This document shows, piece by piece, positions 8,531 through 17,757 of a DNA stretch of 64,000 nucleotides (position 1 is its first letter; the number at the start of each line of letters is the position of its first letter). A program made the position numbers and the translations under genes. This DNA is from Armatimonadota bacterium. GTDB taxonomy: Bacteria; Armatimonadota; Fimbriimonadia; Fimbriimonadales; Fimbriimonadaceae. Location of the stretch: contig WGMG01000006.1 in the NCBI GenBank assembly GCA_016125185.1, positions 1,612,001 through 1,676,000 on the forward strand, read 5' to 3'. The notes under the pieces were generated by a model that searched no databases, was not told where the DNA came from, and was given only the letters and a program-made list of their open reading frames with translations.

Positions 8531-11092
8531 TTAGTTGTCGCCGAGTTGACCCCAGAAGTTACGGAGAATATTGAAGTCTGCCGTTCCAACCGTGCCGTTG
8601 CCATCGAGGTCGCAGTTGGCATTCCAGTTCGACGAAGTCGAAATTGAACCCCAAGCGGCTCGCATGGCGTTGAAGTCCGACGTACCGACAACGTTGCTTC
8701 CGTCGCAGTCGCCATTCTTCAGGCTTGGAGTCAGGCCACTCACGCCGGTGCTTCCGATATTCACGTTCGTAAGGGTCTTTCGCAGGAAGTGCGCGCCCTT
8801 GAACGCGAGGTCGAAGTTGCCCTGGCGCGTCGTCGTGAATGAGAAAGCCGAGCCGTTGTGAACGGTGATGTTGTGGCTTTCCAGGACAGTCGTCGTGCCA
8901 TGGGTGCGAATATCGACCGTGATCGTACGATCATTCGTCGTTCCGAAGTTCTGCAACGTAATCGTGCCCGAGACGTTGACCGAAGCCGTACCAATGGTGA
9001 ACGGCTTATCGACCGTCGTCGTAAAGCCTTCGCCGTTGGTGTAGATCGCTCGCATTTTGTACGAGCCGTTCGGGAGCGTTGTTCCGAACGGGAACGTCAC
9101 GGCCGAACCTTCGGGGAAGATGCGATACGGGTTCACGACCACGTTGTTGCTCGAATCCAGAACCTGGAAGGTGATGTCTTCAAGCCGCGTGTCGGGGTCG
9201 TAGGCGAAGTGGTCGACGCCAAGGCCAGTCGCCGTCACCGAAGTGAGGTTCAGCCGCTGAACGACCGGCCCGTCCGAGTCGATGACGGGAGGTCCGCAGT
9301 AGAAGTCGATTCCACTTCGGTCCGAACCAGCCTTGACCTGAACATAGATGTCCTTTCGCGATCCGAAAGCCACGCCCCAGACCTTGTAGTAGCCGGGAGG
9401 CATGCCGTCGAATCGGAAGTTACCTGTCGCGTACGACGTCGTCGAATACTTCGTGCCCGAGGATGTTCCCGTCGTAGGATCCCACTTCTGGGCTTGGATC
9501 GAAGCGTTGCCGATCGGCGTTCCACCATAGTAGATAACGCCCTCAACACCGCCGATCTGCGCACCACGGGAATCCTGGTTTCGCATTAACGCATCCAGAT
9601 CGAAGAAACCGTAACCGTTGGTCGGTTCCCAACCTCCGAACGCGGCGCCTTGGCTCTGGGCCGCGAGTTCTGCCGCTCGATAGACCTTGATGTTATTCCA
9701 GTCACCGTGACGCCAGTTGTTCATCGCCATGTAGTTGCCAAGCGATCCCGAAACCACCGGACAAGCCATGCTCGTACCGGTTAGGTACGTGTAGTCCAGC
9801 GTGTAGGGCGGAAAGGCCAACTGATTGATCGTGATGTAGTTGTCATAGCGCGTCGCAGTTGACCAGTCGAACTGGATCACGTAGTAGCCGTCGCCATTAA
9901 AGATGTCGCCGACCTGCTGGAAGTCGCCGCCAGGAGCGCCGACGTCAACGTACCAACCATAACCCGCATAGCTAGCAAACGTCCAGTTGGGACCATTTGC
10001 GGTAACGCCGAGCGCGCCACTGCTAGCCGCTGGCCAGATTGGCCCGAGGTCGCCGCCTCCGTTCCCATTTTCATTGCCAGCACAGACCACCACACAACCT
10101 TTTTCGGTCGCGTAGGTCACAGCGTCCTGCATTACCTGACTGAAGTTAGTGGTGCCAAGGCTGATGCTGATCACATCGGCACCGTTGTCGGTCGCCCAGT
10201 AGATCGAGCCCGCCACGTCGGAGTCCAAGCCGCTACCGTTGTCCTGCATACAGTTGATGATCATGCCTTTGCAGGAGTAGCCCGTACCCAAGGTGCCGTG
10301 ACCGACAAAACTACCGTTGTTGCCCGACGCAAGCGCCAAGCCGGTCACATGGGTTCCGTGCCCGTTCATATCGGTGGGGTCGCCACCCGGCACCACATCG
10401 CCAAGTTGAAACTTGATGGATCGAGATTTGTCGATTTGACCGCCCTGCGTCACATCGCTACCTGAGCCGCCCGCATTCATAAAGTCGGGATGGTCCATGT
10501 CACAGCCGCTGTCGATGATCGCAATCGTCGGGGTGTTCGTCGGCTTGTTGGCCGCCGTGTAATATGTGTTGGGCCAGGTCGACCACCCGTTTAGGGCGTC
10601 GATTTCATCGAGGTGCCAGTCTCGACGGAACGAGAGAGGCACAGACTGATCGTCGCGGAAGTCGAGGAAGTAGGTTCCCGAACCATCATCGACCTCGAGC
10701 GCGTTAAAGTCGGGATCGTTGGGCGGGCCTAAAAGCGTGTGAACCGTATGGACATTTTCGACTGTGATTGCCCCAGGCTCATTCTTTCGAAGATAATCGG
10801 CTGCCTTCACTGGATCGACGATCGTCGGCATTCGATACATAATCCAGCCGGACTTGCCAAGCCTTGACTGGTAGGTCAGTTGAACGCCACCAGTGCCGCC
10901 CGCTCGTACGGGGCGTAACGGCTGCCCATTTGCGATCGCGTCCGCAGCCTCCTTCTTATACTTCACCATCACGAAGCCGGGCACAATCTGGCCACTCAAC
11001 TGCTCCGATGTGGGGACAGGGACACGAAATGTCGGGTTAGCAAAAGATAGTCCCGCAACGGCCAGGACCAAGGAAGTTGACAATAATTTCAA
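8531..11092 (-). CDS. Secreted S8 (subtilisin-like) peptidase with dockerin-like C-terminus
   Basis: A secreted serine protease of 853 residues. From the TTG start the order is: signal peptide (1-18), prodomain-like region (to about 140), catalytic domain with Asp194 (AIIDSG), His245 (NGHGTHVTG) and Ser441 (GTSMACP), beta-rich repeats resembling carboxypeptidase-regulatory and Ig-like modules (about 530-770), then two dockerin/EF-hand-like loops (GDCDGSNVVGTSDFN and CDLDGNGTVGTADFN) at the end. I chose TTG 11092 because GGAGGG at 11099-11104 sits 6 bases before it and the signal peptide starts exactly there; the ATG 16 codons upstream lacks both. Such tails are common on exported proteins in this phylum without implying a cellulosome. 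Confidence 0.93.
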   Translation of the reverse strand: MKLLSTSLVLAVAGLSFANPTFRVPVPTSEQLSGQIVPGFVMVKYKKEAADAIANGQPLRPVRAGGTGGVQLTYQSRLGKSGWIMYRMPTIVDPVKAADYLRKNEPGAITVENVHTVHTLLGPPNDPDFNALEVDDGSGTYFLDFRDDQSVPLSFRRDWHLDEIDALNGWSTWPNTYYTAANKPTNTPTIAIIDSGCDMDHPDFMNAGGSGSDVTQGGQIDKSRSIKFQLGDVVPGGDPTDMNGHGTHVTGLALASGNNGSFVGHGTLGTGYSCKGMIINCMQDNGSGLDSDVAGSIYWATDNGADVISISLGTTNFSQVMQDAVTYATEKGCVVVCAGNENGNGGGDLGPIWPAASSGALGVTANGPNWTFASYAGYGWYVDVGAPGGDFQQVGDIFNGDGYYVIQFDWSTATRYDNYITINQLAFPPYTLDYTYLTGTSMACPVVSGSLGNYMAMNNWRHGDWNNIKVYRAAELAAQSQGAAFGGWEPTNGYGFFDLDALMRNQDSRGAQIGGVEGVIYYGGTPIGNASIQAQKWDPTTGTSSGTKYSTTSYATGNFRFDGMPPGYYKVWGVAFGSRKDIYVQVKAGSDRSGIDFYCGPPVIDSDGPVVQRLNLTSVTATGLGVDHFAYDPDTRLEDITFQVLDSSNNVVVNPYRIFPEGSAVTFPFGTTLPNGSYKMRAIYTNGEGFTTTVDKPFTIGTASVNVSGTITLQNFGTTNDRTITVDIRTHGTTTVLESHNITVHNGSAFSFTTTRQGNFDLAFKGAHFLRKTLTNVNIGSTGVSGLTPSLKNGDCDGSNVVGTSDFNAMRAAWGSISTSSNWNANCDLDGNGTVGTADFNILRNFWGQLGDN

Positions 11093-11337
11093 GATAGACC
11101 CTCCAAGTTCAGAACTGGTACAAATGCTCGATGCTGACATTCTATCAAAAGAATGCAGAAACGAAAACTGGGACTTATGCCTGGGAGCGATAGTTCCCCC
11201 ACCTGCGAAGGAAAGATTGACGAGGATAGTCCTTTAGTCCTGCTTCTTTGCCCTGTAAGAAGGCTAAAAGAATTTCCTCTGATTTTCTAACCGCAAATTA
11301 CATTTTCTGCGCACGTCCGAAAAACTTGGTGTATAGT

Positions 11338-11369
11338 ATTCCGAAACGTTTCGCGAAACGTTTCGGAAT
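11338..11369. promoter_or_regulatory. Tandem palindromic LacI-family operator
   Basis: A perfect 32-bp palindrome. It contains two abutting copies of the 12-bp palindrome CGAAACGTTTCG (11342-11353 and 11354-11365). The core GAAACGTTTC is the classic LacI/CcpA-type operator. A TATAGT -10-like hexamer at 11332-11337 touches its left edge, and the LacI-family start codon at 11380 lies 11 bp to the right. The layout predicts direct autorepression of the lacI-prepilin-lipoprotein operon. Confidence 0.85.
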
Positions 11370-11379
11370 CCAGACGGCG

Positions 11380-12396
11380 ATGGCGACGATCAAGGATATT
11401 GCGAGAGAGGCAAAGGTGTCGGTGAGCACGGTCAGCTATGCGCTGAACGACGGTCCCCGTCCTGTTCCCGAAGACGTCAAGCAGCGCATCCTCGAAGTCG
11501 CGAGCAAGCTTCACTACCGCCCGAACCGGGTCGCTCGGTCCCTCATCACCCGGCGCAGTCACGTCATCGGCGTGGTTCCGACCCGGATCGAGCGGGACAT
11601 GATCATCGGTCCGTACTTCGTGAACATGCTCAATGGCATCGTCAACGCCTGCGAGGACATGCAACAAGACGTGTTGCTGCTCACCCAGATCAGCTCGACC
11701 GAATCGAAGGAGTCCCTCTATCCCCTTCTCGATGGCCGATGCGACGGCGCGATCTTCCTCGCCCCCCAAGAGGACTCGACCGGTCTCGACTACCTTCAGG
11801 AGATCGAATTCCCCCACGTCATCGTCAGCGGCCACCGACGGGACTCCACCAGCTTTGAAATCGACAATCGATCCGGCATCCGCCAGGCCGTCCGGCACTT
11901 AGCCGATCTTGGACATAGAAAGATCGGCATGCTCCTCGGTCCCGAGGACCTCGTCGATGGCCACGAACGCAATACGGCCTTTGTCGAGGCCATGAGAGAA
12001 CTTGACCTCCCGATTCGCGAGGAATGGATGGTTTCCGCGATGTTTCATCCAGACACGGGCCAGCGTGCCGGGGGGTTACTGCTGGCCCAAAAATCCCTGC
12101 CCACCGCAGTTTGTTGCGCCAACGATGAAGTCGCCGTCGGCTTCTATCGAGCCTGCAAGCAGAAGGGTTTGCGCATCCCCGACGACATCTCTGTCGTCGG
12201 CTTCGACAACGCACCGGTCACAACCCTCATCGAACCCAACCTCACCACGATTGAGCAACCCATCGGCAGAATGTCCCGCCACGCCGCCGAAACGCTCATC
12301 GCCCTCATCGAGTGCAACACCGCACCGGCATCCGTACGATTTGAAACAACCTTGGTCGAGAGAGACTCGACGACCCGTCCAAAGGAGGACACGTAA
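11380..12396 (+). CDS. LacI-family transcriptional regulator
   Basis: A 338-residue repressor. The helix-turn-helix occupies residues 2-24 (TIKDIAREAKVSVSTVSYALN), followed by the hinge helix (YRPNRVARSL) and a periplasmic-binding-protein-like effector domain that probably senses a sugar or sugar derivative. Open reading extends further upstream, but the ATG at 11380 is the start: the domain begins at residue 2, and a 32-bp operator occupies the sequence just before it. The stop is 3 bp from the prepilin ATG, so the regulator probably controls its own operon and that pilin-like protein. The ligand cannot be predicted. Confidence 0.95.
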   Translation: MATIKDIAREAKVSVSTVSYALNDGPRPVPEDVKQRILEVASKLHYRPNRVARSLITRRSHVIGVVPTRIERDMIIGPYFVNMLNGIVNACEDMQQDVLLLTQISSTESKESLYPLLDGRCDGAIFLAPQEDSTGLDYLQEIEFPHVIVSGHRRDSTSFEIDNRSGIRQAVRHLADLGHRKIGMLLGPEDLVDGHERNTAFVEAMRELDLPIREEWMVSAMFHPDTGQRAGGLLLAQKSLPTAVCCANDEVAVGFYRACKQKGLRIPDDISVVGFDNAPVTTLIEPNLTTIEQPIGRMSRHAAETLIALIECNTAPASVRFETTLVERDSTTRPKEDT

Positions 12397-12399
12397 GCA

Positions 12400-13290
12400 A
12401 TGATGAAAAATAATCGAGCGTTTACGCTCATCGAACTCCTCGTCGTGATTGCGATCATCGCAATCTTAGCGGCGATTCTTTTCCCAGTCTTTGCTCAGGC
12501 CAAGCTTGCGGCAAAGAAGGCGGCTGACCTTTCTAATCTCAAGCAAATCGGGCTTGGGACGATGATGTACGCCGCTGACAACGACGACTACTATGCCCGT
12601 GGCGGCTATCCGGCCGACATGGCAAACCCTACCGGGTATTGGTACTCCTGGCGAGAATTCACGAACCCTTATATTAAGAGTGGAATCGATAAGAGCAACC
12701 CCTACACGATGGGCAAAGAGAGGGCTGTGGGTGGAATCTGGCGCTCGCCAACCGAACCGGGTAACTCGGTCAACGGCTACGGTGCGCACAACGCAATCTT
12801 CCCCGAGATGATCTGCGGCGGCTACTTCGCCTACGCTAATGAGACTGGCTGTACCCTTGGCGGTACAGGCGCACCGAGACCGTCCGTCTCCACAACCCAG
12901 CTCAGCCGACCGGCCAACCAGCTTCTCATCACGACCAACGGTCTGAACCCCGATTGGTCGAACTCCGGACCGACCACGCTGGAAGGCGACTGGTGGTTCT
13001 ACGGCGGCGAAGTATGGCCTCCGAACGTCACTGGCGGTCCCAACAGCGGCGCGAAGAACGAAGGCGACGGCAACAACTACAACCAGTACGCAATGCCGCG
13101 CTACCGCTACACGCAGGTCGCCAACGTCGTCTGGGGAGACGGCCACGCCAAGGGCGTCAAGAAGTTCTCGCTGAACTGGTGTACGCAGGTCTATCCGGGC
13201 TTTAGCCACAACCCTCCAGGAGGCGACAACTGGCAGTGGATGTTTGCCCCGGGTAACCCTTGTTACGGACAAGATTCGCCACTCGGATGA
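12400..13290 (+). CDS. Prepilin-type protein with DUF1559-like C-terminus
   Basis: A 296-residue type II/IV pseudopilin-like protein. The prepilin leader [20 protein letters not shown] carries the F-T-L-I-E cleavage/methylation motif. It is followed by [14 protein letters not shown], a hallmark of Armatimonadota and related groups. The C-terminal half resembles the H-X9-DG domain family ([14 protein letters not shown]). Such proteins are often present in many copies per genome; their role is unclear, possibly surface filaments. AAAGGAGG lies 11 bases before the ATG. It is cotranscribed with the LacI regulator, so expression is likely carbon-source dependent. Confidence 0.93.
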   Translation: MMKNNRAFTLIELLVVIAIIAILAAILFPVFAQAKLAAKKAADLSNLKQIGLGTMMYAADNDDYYARGGYPADMANPTGYWYSWREFTNPYIKSGIDKSNPYTMGKERAVGGIWRSPTEPGNSVNGYGAHNAIFPEMICGGYFAYANETGCTLGGTGAPRPSVSTTQLSRPANQLLITTNGLNPDWSNSGPTTLEGDWWFYGGEVWPPNVTGGPNSGAKNEGDGNNYNQYAMPRYRYTQVANVVWGDGHAKGVKKFSLNWCTQVYPGFSHNPPGGDNWQWMFAPGNPCYGQDSPLG

Positions 13291-13505
13291 AGTACTTCGT
13301 TCTCCTCGCGATGGTTGGAGCGGTGGTCGGATGTAATTCCGACCACCTCGACGTGACCAACAATCCAACGACCCCGCCCCCGACCAAGGAGCAACTGGAC
13401 AAAATGCCGCCTGAAGCGGCTGCCCACGCGTCCCAGATGTCGGAGTACTCGAAGGCTATGGCCGATCAGAACAAAGGGCGTTCAAATCAACCTTCAAATC
13501 GATAA
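13287..13505 (+). CDS. Small lipoprotein, hypothetical
   Basis: A 72-residue lipoprotein precursor with [16 protein letters not shown] as lipobox-ending signal peptide and Cys16 as the lipidation site. The rest is Pro/Gln/Lys-rich and low in complexity. Its ATG overlaps the prepilin stop (ATGA at 13287-13290), showing translational coupling; an in-frame upstream start would run into the prepilin gene and spoil the signal peptide. No function can be inferred beyond membership of the LacI-controlled operon. Confidence 0.8.
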   Translation: MKYFVLLAMVGAVVGCNSDHLDVTNNPTTPPPTKEQLDKMPPEAAAHASQMSEYSKAMADQNKGRSNQPSNR

Positions 13506-13563
13506 GTGAAAGGAAGATAAGCGCGGGTGTCCAAGGGAAACCTTGGGCCCCGCCGGCTCAATC

Positions 13564-13950
13564 ATGAAACGAATACTAGTACCGATCCTCATTCTCTCCG
13601 CAGTCGTAGGTTGCTCGAATCCTGACGACGAAGTTGTAACCGCGCCAACCCAGGCTACGGTTCCCTTTGAAGGAAGCGTCGACAAGAAGCTCGTCGGCTC
13701 CTGGTCAAACGACGACAAGAGCCAAAACCTGGACATGAAGGAGGACGGAACCGTCCATATCCATGGCTTTGCCAACACCCCGAAGGGCAAGCAGGAAATC
13801 AACGACGACATGGAATGGAAGGCCGACGGAGAAAAGCTCCTTTTCAAGGCCAAGACCGGGGTCGTGCAACAGTACAAAATGTCGATGGACAAGGACGGGC
13901 TCGAACTGAAGACGTCCAAAACGACAACCAAGTACAAAAAGAATCCGTAA
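13564..13950 (+). CDS. Lipoprotein, lipocalin-like small beta protein, hypothetical
   Basis: A 128-residue lipoprotein. The signal MKRILVPILILSAVVGC ends in a lipobox with Cys17. The mature part has a GSW...D......EDGTVHIHG pattern followed by alternating hydrophobic strands, as seen in small lipocalin-like META or DUF-type lipoproteins. The lipoprotein at 36283-36732 has a similar pattern. No good Shine-Dalgarno is visible upstream of the ATG, which I chose because the signal peptide begins there. It may belong to the LacI operon (58 bp downstream of the previous gene). Confidence 0.8.
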   Translation: MKRILVPILILSAVVGCSNPDDEVVTAPTQATVPFEGSVDKKLVGSWSNDDKSQNLDMKEDGTVHIHGFANTPKGKQEINDDMEWKADGEKLLFKAKTGVVQQYKMSMDKDGLELKTSKTTTKYKKNP

Positions 13951-14089
13951 AGATTTTACGGCCCGGGCCTGATGCGCTTGCGTTTCGCCTGATTGGCCGC
14001 CCTCTCAACCCAGATGGCCCAAGTCACTCTGGAATACTAAAGTTTCGGATCTCGCTTCGGCGAGTGAAGAAAGTGAAACCTCTACGAAC

Positions 14090-14109
14090 GGTGCTCCGAA
14101 AGGAGCACC
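14090..14109. terminator. Hairpin between convergent genes
   Basis: A perfect 8-bp stem (GGTGCTCC/GGAGCACC) with a GAAA loop, located 7 bp past the aldehyde dehydrogenase stop and 140 bp past the lipoprotein. There is no strong T-run on either side, so it could be a weak bidirectional terminator or an RNA-stabilising hairpin. Confidence 0.45.
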
Positions 14110-14115
14110 TACACT

Positions 14116-15582
14116 TCAAGGGCGAATCACCGTTGACCGAAGCTCGGTCATCTCTTCCATTGCATAGCAAACGCCCTCGCGCCCAAATCCGCTCTCGCGC
14201 ACTCCCCCGTACGGCAGACTGTCGAATCGCAGGCTCGGCGAATCGTTCACAATCAGGCCCCCAGTTTCGATCTCGGAAGCGACCAGAATGTCGTCATCCG
14301 AGTTCGTAAAGATCGACGCATGGATTCCGTACTTTCCGCAATTGAGGTCTTTGGCAAGGTCACCTAGATCCGAAAAGCGACTGAGAGTAAGGACAGGCCC
14401 AAAAACCTCTTCCGTCATCAGCGGCGAGCCTGGACGCGGCTCCTCGATTAACTGAGGCGGCAAAAGATTGCCGTTCGGTTCTCCACCGACCAACACCTTC
14501 CCTCCTGACGCGTCGATCATGTTCAAGATCTTCTCAACCAGATTCGTACCGATCAGAGGACCGCAAAGGGTCTCTTCCCTACTCGGATCGCCGGTCGATA
14601 CCGCCTTCACTGCCTCGATCAGCCTGATTCGGACTTCGTCATACACAGACTCGTGGACATACAAATTCTGGAGCGAGATGCACACTTGCCCGGCGTATCC
14701 ATAAGCGCTTGGCACCAGCTTGCCAATCGCTTGATCCAGATCGGCGGATGAGCAGATGATAGCTGGTGCATTCCCGCCAAGCTCCAACGTCACTGGTAGC
14801 TGCGAGTGAGCCTGCTTGATCGACCAGCCGACCGCCGCCGAACCCGTGAACGAAATCATCTTCACTCTCGGATCTCGTAAGGCCTTTTCGACCAGTGGAG
14901 TCGGGCCGTTCCAGCAGTTCACCACTCCCGGTGGACACCCGGCTTCGTGGATCAGGTGGGCCAAGGTGAGCGTGCACAGCGCCGACAGCGGATTCGGCTT
15001 TAGGATCACCGTGTTGCCGGTGGCCAGCGCGGGGGCCAGCTTATGCGCGGCCAGATTGTAGGGCCAATTGTAAGGTGTGATGGCATACACGACGCCACGC
15101 GGCCGCCTTTCGACAAACGCCTTCGCCCCCTGCGAACGGGGATCGTACGAGATGTCGACGTGCCGCGAAATCCATTCGTCGCTCTCCAACTCTTTTGCTG
15201 CAAGTTCGAAGGTTCGCACCAGCCGATCTACCTCTGCCAGGGCCATGTTGACCGGCTTCCCAATCTCCTTGACCGCAAGGTCAGCCAGTTCCTGCCGACG
15301 AGCTTTTGTCAAACTGGCGATATTGAGCAACAACTCGATGCGAGTCCCAATGCTCGACTTGCGCCAGCTATCGAAGGCATCATGAGCCGAGGCAAGCGCC
15401 GTCGAAAGCTCCGACCATCCGCCCTCTGCCACCGTTCCGACAATGGAGCCGTCATACGGATTCCGCACGACTTCCTTACCGACCGCTTGGTCGCATGGTC
15501 CTCCGATTCGATACCCAGCTATCAGCAGTTCCTGATGCACGACACTTATATATGACGCAATACTGGCCTCGCGATGCGGCAT
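14116..15582 (-). CDS. NAD(P)-dependent aldehyde dehydrogenase
   Basis: A 488-residue ALDH-superfamily enzyme oxidising an aldehyde to the acid. The motifs are present: PYNWPYNLAAHKLAPALATGN (cofactor), FTGSAAVG, the general-base Glu in LELGGNAP, and the nucleophilic Cys in GYAGQVCISLQN. The sequence style (ITPYNWP, EEVFGPV) is closest to the lactaldehyde/succinate-semialdehyde or non-phosphorylating GAPDH-like groups, but substrate cannot be fixed. GAGGAG lies 5 bases before the ATG. It stands alone, divergent from the GNAT gene with a 25-bp gap. Confidence 0.93.
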   Translation of the reverse strand: MPHREASIASYISVVHQELLIAGYRIGGPCDQAVGKEVVRNPYDGSIVGTVAEGGWSELSTALASAHDAFDSWRKSSIGTRIELLLNIASLTKARRQELADLAVKEIGKPVNMALAEVDRLVRTFELAAKELESDEWISRHVDISYDPRSQGAKAFVERRPRGVVYAITPYNWPYNLAAHKLAPALATGNTVILKPNPLSALCTLTLAHLIHEAGCPPGVVNCWNGPTPLVEKALRDPRVKMISFTGSAAVGWSIKQAHSQLPVTLELGGNAPAIICSSADLDQAIGKLVPSAYGYAGQVCISLQNLYVHESVYDEVRIRLIEAVKAVSTGDPSREETLCGPLIGTNLVEKILNMIDASGGKVLVGGEPNGNLLPPQLIEEPRPGSPLMTEEVFGPVLTLSRFSDLGDLAKDLNCGKYGIHASIFTNSDDDILVASEIETGGLIVNDSPSLRFDSLPYGGVRESGFGREGVCYAMEEMTELRSTVIRP

Positions 15583-15607
15583 GAATTCTCCTCGGTAGAC
15601 TTAATCG

Positions 15608-16105
15608 ATGCTGTTCGAGACCGAACGCCTGCTTGTGCGTCGTCTGACTCACGAGGATGCCGAGGCAATGTTCGCCATTTACGGAGACCCGGAAGCCTCG
15701 ATCTATATAGCGGACGGCGACCCGCTGCCGCTTGAAGATTGTCATAGGTGGGTTGACGTCACCGACAAGAACTTTGCAGTAAGAGGATATGGAATGGTGG
15801 CATTTGCCGACAAAGCTGCGGGCGAGGTCATCGGTTGCGGAGGCATCGTTCACCCAAACCAGCAACCCGAACCGGAGGTCAAATACGCATTCCGACGAGA
15901 CAAATGGGGCCAAGGCTACGCCTCCGAAGCCATTCGCGGCCTCATCGAGTTTGGAAAGGCAAACTGGGGCATCGGGCGCCTCATCGCCACCGTCCACCCC
16001 GACAATCGCGGTTCGCAGAATGTCTTGACGAAGCTAGGCTTTCAATTAACCGAGACGCGAACCGAAGAAGATGGCTCCCACACCCAAGTGTGGGAGTTGA
16101 ACTAA
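15608..16105 (+). CDS. GNAT-family acetyltransferase (RimJ/RimL type)
   Basis: A 165-residue acetyl-CoA-dependent N-acetyltransferase of the Acetyltransf_3 group. The typical opening LETERLLVRRLTHEDAEAMF is seen as FETERLLVRRLTHEDA. The acetyl-CoA loop falls in the KWGQGYASEAIRGLIEFG segment (Q/R-x-x-G-x-G/A variant), and the NVLTKLGFQL ending is conserved. The target could be a protein N-terminus or a small molecule. It shares a 25-bp divergent promoter region with the aldehyde dehydrogenase. Confidence 0.93.
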   Translation: MLFETERLLVRRLTHEDAEAMFAIYGDPEASIYIADGDPLPLEDCHRWVDVTDKNFAVRGYGMVAFADKAAGEVIGCGGIVHPNQQPEPEVKYAFRRDKWGQGYASEAIRGLIEFGKANWGIGRLIATVHPDNRGSQNVLTKLGFQLTETRTEEDGSHTQVWELN

Positions 16106-16112
16106 CAGCCCC

Positions 16113-17594
16113 TTACAGCCCGTATAGCTCTCGGTACTTTGCGCCCAAGCCATCCAGATAGTACTTGGCGTTCATCGGCTCGCCCGTCGCGTTCAGGATC
16201 AACTCCTTCGGCGTATACTTGCGACCCTGCGAGTAGATCTTCGCCTGAAGCCAGCCCAGGATCGGCTCGAATTCGCCCTTCGCGATCAGTTCGTCAGGAT
16301 TCTTCACATCCTTCTCCAGCGAATTCCAAATCTGGTAGCTGAGAATGTTGCCCATCGAGTAGGTCGGGAAGTACCCGATCGATCCCATTGACCAGTGCAC
16401 ATCCTGGAGGCATCCCTCAGAATCCGTCGTCGGACGGACGCCCAGGTACTCTTCATACTTGGCGTTCCAAGCTTCCGGCATGTCCTTCACCTTCAGCTCG
16501 TCCGTCAGAACCGCGCACTCGATCTCAAATCGCACTAGCGTGTGCAGGTTGTAAGTTAGTTCGTCGGCCTCCACCCGGATTAGCGAAGGTTCGACCTTGT
16601 TGATGATCTTGTAAAAGTGGTCGACCGAGAGATCGGCGATTGCCGGGAACGTCTTCTGCAGGTCGGGCAGGAAGTGCGTCCAGAACGCGCGACTGCGGCC
16701 CACGATGTTCTCCCATGTGCGGCTCTGGCTTTCGTGTACGCCCAGCGAAACGCCGCCGGCGAGCGAGGTCAGGTCCCATTTCTCCGGCGAGCCCTGCTCG
16801 TACATGCCATGCCCAGCCTCGTGCATGGAGCCGAAGATCGCTGAGCCGAGGTATGGCTTGTAGCGCGTCGTCAATCGGATATCTCCCACCGACCAGCCCG
16901 TGCAGAACGGGTGCGGCGCCGTATCCTGGCGGCCACGATTGAAGTCGAAGCCGATCGCCTTCACGATCATCTCGGTGAATTCGGACTGCTTAGTCTTGTC
17001 CCAATCGCCGTACAGTCGCGAGTCGTCGACCGGACCGCACTCCTTGATCGCCTTGACCAACTCGACCTGCGGGCCCTTGATCGACTCGTACATCTTCTTC
17101 CACTCGGCGGCGGTCATGCCTTCTTCGTACTGATCGGTCAGCGCATCGTAGATATGGTCTGTGTAGCCCAGGCACTCCGCTTCCTCCTTGCAGATGTCGA
17201 ACATCTTCTCCAAGGTCTCGGCAAAGCCAGGGAAATCGTTGCGGGTCCGCGCCGAAACCCAATCTTCGTGGGCGATGGCCGCCAGCTTGCTCTTGCGTGC
17301 CACCAACTCAGACGGGAGTTTCGTCGCCAGCTCAAGATCGCGCTTGATGACTCTTACCAAAGCTAGGTCGTCGCCTTCCGCGTCTTTTGCTGCGGCCTCA
17401 ACCAGCTTCTGAACTTCATCCGAAGTGAAGAGCTCGTGTCGCATTCGAGAGAGCGATTCCAAATGCGCGGCCCGGGCTTCGGCGCCACCACGCGGCATAT
17501 AGGTCTGTTGGTCCCAATCCATGATCGACATGGCCGCCCCAAGGGCGTTCACATCGGCCATACGCTCTTTCAAAATGTCTAACGAAGATGACAT
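16113..17594 (-). CDS. M32 family metallocarboxypeptidase
   Basis: A 493-residue zinc carboxypeptidase of the Taq carboxypeptidase 1 type that trims C-terminal residues from peptides in the cytoplasm. HEAGH (in SMHEAGHGMYEQ) provides two zinc ligands and the catalytic Glu. Also conserved are DIRLTTRY (in GDIRLTTRYKP), GVHESQSR..EN with the third ligand Glu, and IRVEADELTYNLH, all M32 hallmarks. The length is typical. The start ATG at 17594 precedes the coiled N-terminal helix MSSSLDILKERM. Confidence 0.96.
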   Translation of the reverse strand: MSSSLDILKERMADVNALGAAMSIMDWDQQTYMPRGGAEARAAHLESLSRMRHELFTSDEVQKLVEAAAKDAEGDDLALVRVIKRDLELATKLPSELVARKSKLAAIAHEDWVSARTRNDFPGFAETLEKMFDICKEEAECLGYTDHIYDALTDQYEEGMTAAEWKKMYESIKGPQVELVKAIKECGPVDDSRLYGDWDKTKQSEFTEMIVKAIGFDFNRGRQDTAPHPFCTGWSVGDIRLTTRYKPYLGSAIFGSMHEAGHGMYEQGSPEKWDLTSLAGGVSLGVHESQSRTWENIVGRSRAFWTHFLPDLQKTFPAIADLSVDHFYKIINKVEPSLIRVEADELTYNLHTLVRFEIECAVLTDELKVKDMPEAWNAKYEEYLGVRPTTDSEGCLQDVHWSMGSIGYFPTYSMGNILSYQIWNSLEKDVKNPDELIAKGEFEPILGWLQAKIYSQGRKYTPKELILNATGEPMNAKYYLDGLGAKYRELYGL

Positions 17595-17757
17595 AGGGCC
17601 CAGTGTACCGACCGGGACCTATGCCCGTCAAAAGTTAAACTTTTCTAATGATCAGGCTAGAATTATAACGAATATTGCGGAAAGGTCCCAAATAATTGAA
17701 GGTGGGACCACTATGGCTTTGCAACCGATCCGCCAAGATAAGAGTAAGTAGGCACAT

